The notes below the pieces were generated by a model. It worked only from the letters and a program-made list of their open reading frames with translations, was not told the origin of the DNA and ran no database searches. Both the position numbers and the translations under genes were made by a program. Below are positions 5,127-5,247 of a DNA stretch of 5,247 nt, one piece after another. Source of the DNA: Spirochaetales bacterium (GTDB lineage: Bacteria; Spirochaetota; Spirochaetia; Sphaerochaetales; Sphaerochaetaceae); NCBI GenBank assembly GCA_022785155.1, contig JALFRH010000048.1, positions 1-5,247 of the forward strand. Direction: 5' to 3'. Numbering within the stretch: position 1 is the stretch's first letter; each line of letters begins with the position of its first letter.

Positions 5127-5247
5127 ATGACAATATCACAGATGAATTTCTTTCAGAGGATGTGGTACATCCTCTGCCGTTATAGCGGCTCTCTACTTAA
5201 CGGAGCCGCTACAACCATGATTATCGCCATTGTCTGTACACTCCTGG
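5127..5247 (+). CDS. Amino-acid ABC transporter permease, N-terminal fragment
   Basis: Only the first 40 codons are present; the gene runs past the window end. The protein begins MTISQMNFFQRMWYILCRY, then a segment with LLNGAATTM followed by hydrophobic IIAIVCTLL. The pattern L-L-x-G-x3-T before the first membrane helix is typical of His/Glu/Gln/Arg-type permeases, which form the inner-membrane channel for a family 3 binding protein. AAGGA (5111-5115) lies 11 bases before ATG 5127, slightly long spacing; ATG 5142 is a possible alternative start. The gene order of binding protein then permease fits an importer operon, and an ATPase gene is expected further on. Two strong stem-loops lie inside this coding stretch. 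Family assignment is good despite the short fragment. Confidence 0.85.
   Translation, partial: MTISQMNFFQRMWYILCRYSGSLLNGAATTMIIAIVCTLL
5154..5176 (+). repeat. Stem-loop 1 within the permease start
   Basis: CAGAGGATGT (5154-5163) is perfectly complementary to ACATCCTCTG (5167-5176), giving ten pairs with a three-base GGT loop, or nine with a five-base loop. No T-run follows. It begins 27 bases after the permease start codon. Confidence 0.8.
5183..5211 (+). repeat. Stem-loop 2 within the permease start
   Basis: TAGCGGCTC (5183-5191) pairs perfectly with GAGCCGCTA (5203-5211) around an 11-base loop. The stem is GC-rich and begins only six bases after stem-loop 1. The sequence after it (CAACCATGATT) has no T-run, so it is not a classical terminator. 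Confidence 0.8.

Noticed and set aside
5154..5211. Permease-region hairpins as an intrinsic terminator or attenuator
   Set aside because: Neither stem is followed by a T-run, and the permease frame continues through both with conserved residues, so simple termination is unlikely.

Overview
The window holds five protein genes and the start of a sixth, and no RNA genes, insertion sequences or CRISPR arrays. It most resembles the chromosome of a spirochaete (Treponema/Sphaerochaeta type). The main clue is the secreted solute-binding protein, whose type I signal peptide ends in ...VFVFA followed by NGSKE and a Ser-rich linker, a mature N-terminus typical of periplasmic binding proteins in that phylum. 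The moderate-GC coding sequence with AT-rich spacers also fits. This assignment is an inference from style, not from a marker gene.

Layout: (1) Bases 1-681 are the 3' part of a gene that resembles an endonuclease/exonuclease/phosphatase (EEP)-fold protein but seems to have lost its catalytic residues. (2) A small thioredoxin (707-1018) follows in the same direction 25 bases later and ends in a clear intrinsic terminator (1027-1052). (3) Converging on that terminator from the other strand is a 637-residue DUF2075/Schlafen-group-3-type SF1 helicase with an N-terminal PD-(D/E)XK nuclease-like domain (1051-2964, minus). Its stop codon lies inside the T-run of the thioredoxin terminator. (4) A 200-base divergent spacer carries putative promoters both ways, with an exact consensus -10 box (TATAAT) in front of a PHP-family histidinol-phosphatase-like gene (3165-3995). 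(5) An AT-rich spacer (3996-4262) contains a perfect 20-bp palindrome inside a longer imperfect dyad, next to a good -35/-10 pair. (6) That promoter probably drives a polar-amino-acid ABC uptake operon: a periplasmic binding protein (4263-5108) and, 18 bases on, a membrane permease cut by the window end (5127-5247).

The genes form separate units rather than one pathway: a possible EEP-like/thioredoxin operon, a stand-alone nuclease-helicase that may act in DNA repair or defence, a metabolic phosphatase away from any visible his genes, and an amino-acid transporter. The least expected structures are two strong consecutive stem-loops inside the first 85 bases of the permease coding sequence and the large dyad upstream of the transporter promoter. 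The nuclease-helicase is the best candidate for under-described biology, but nothing nearby shows that it belongs to a multi-gene system.
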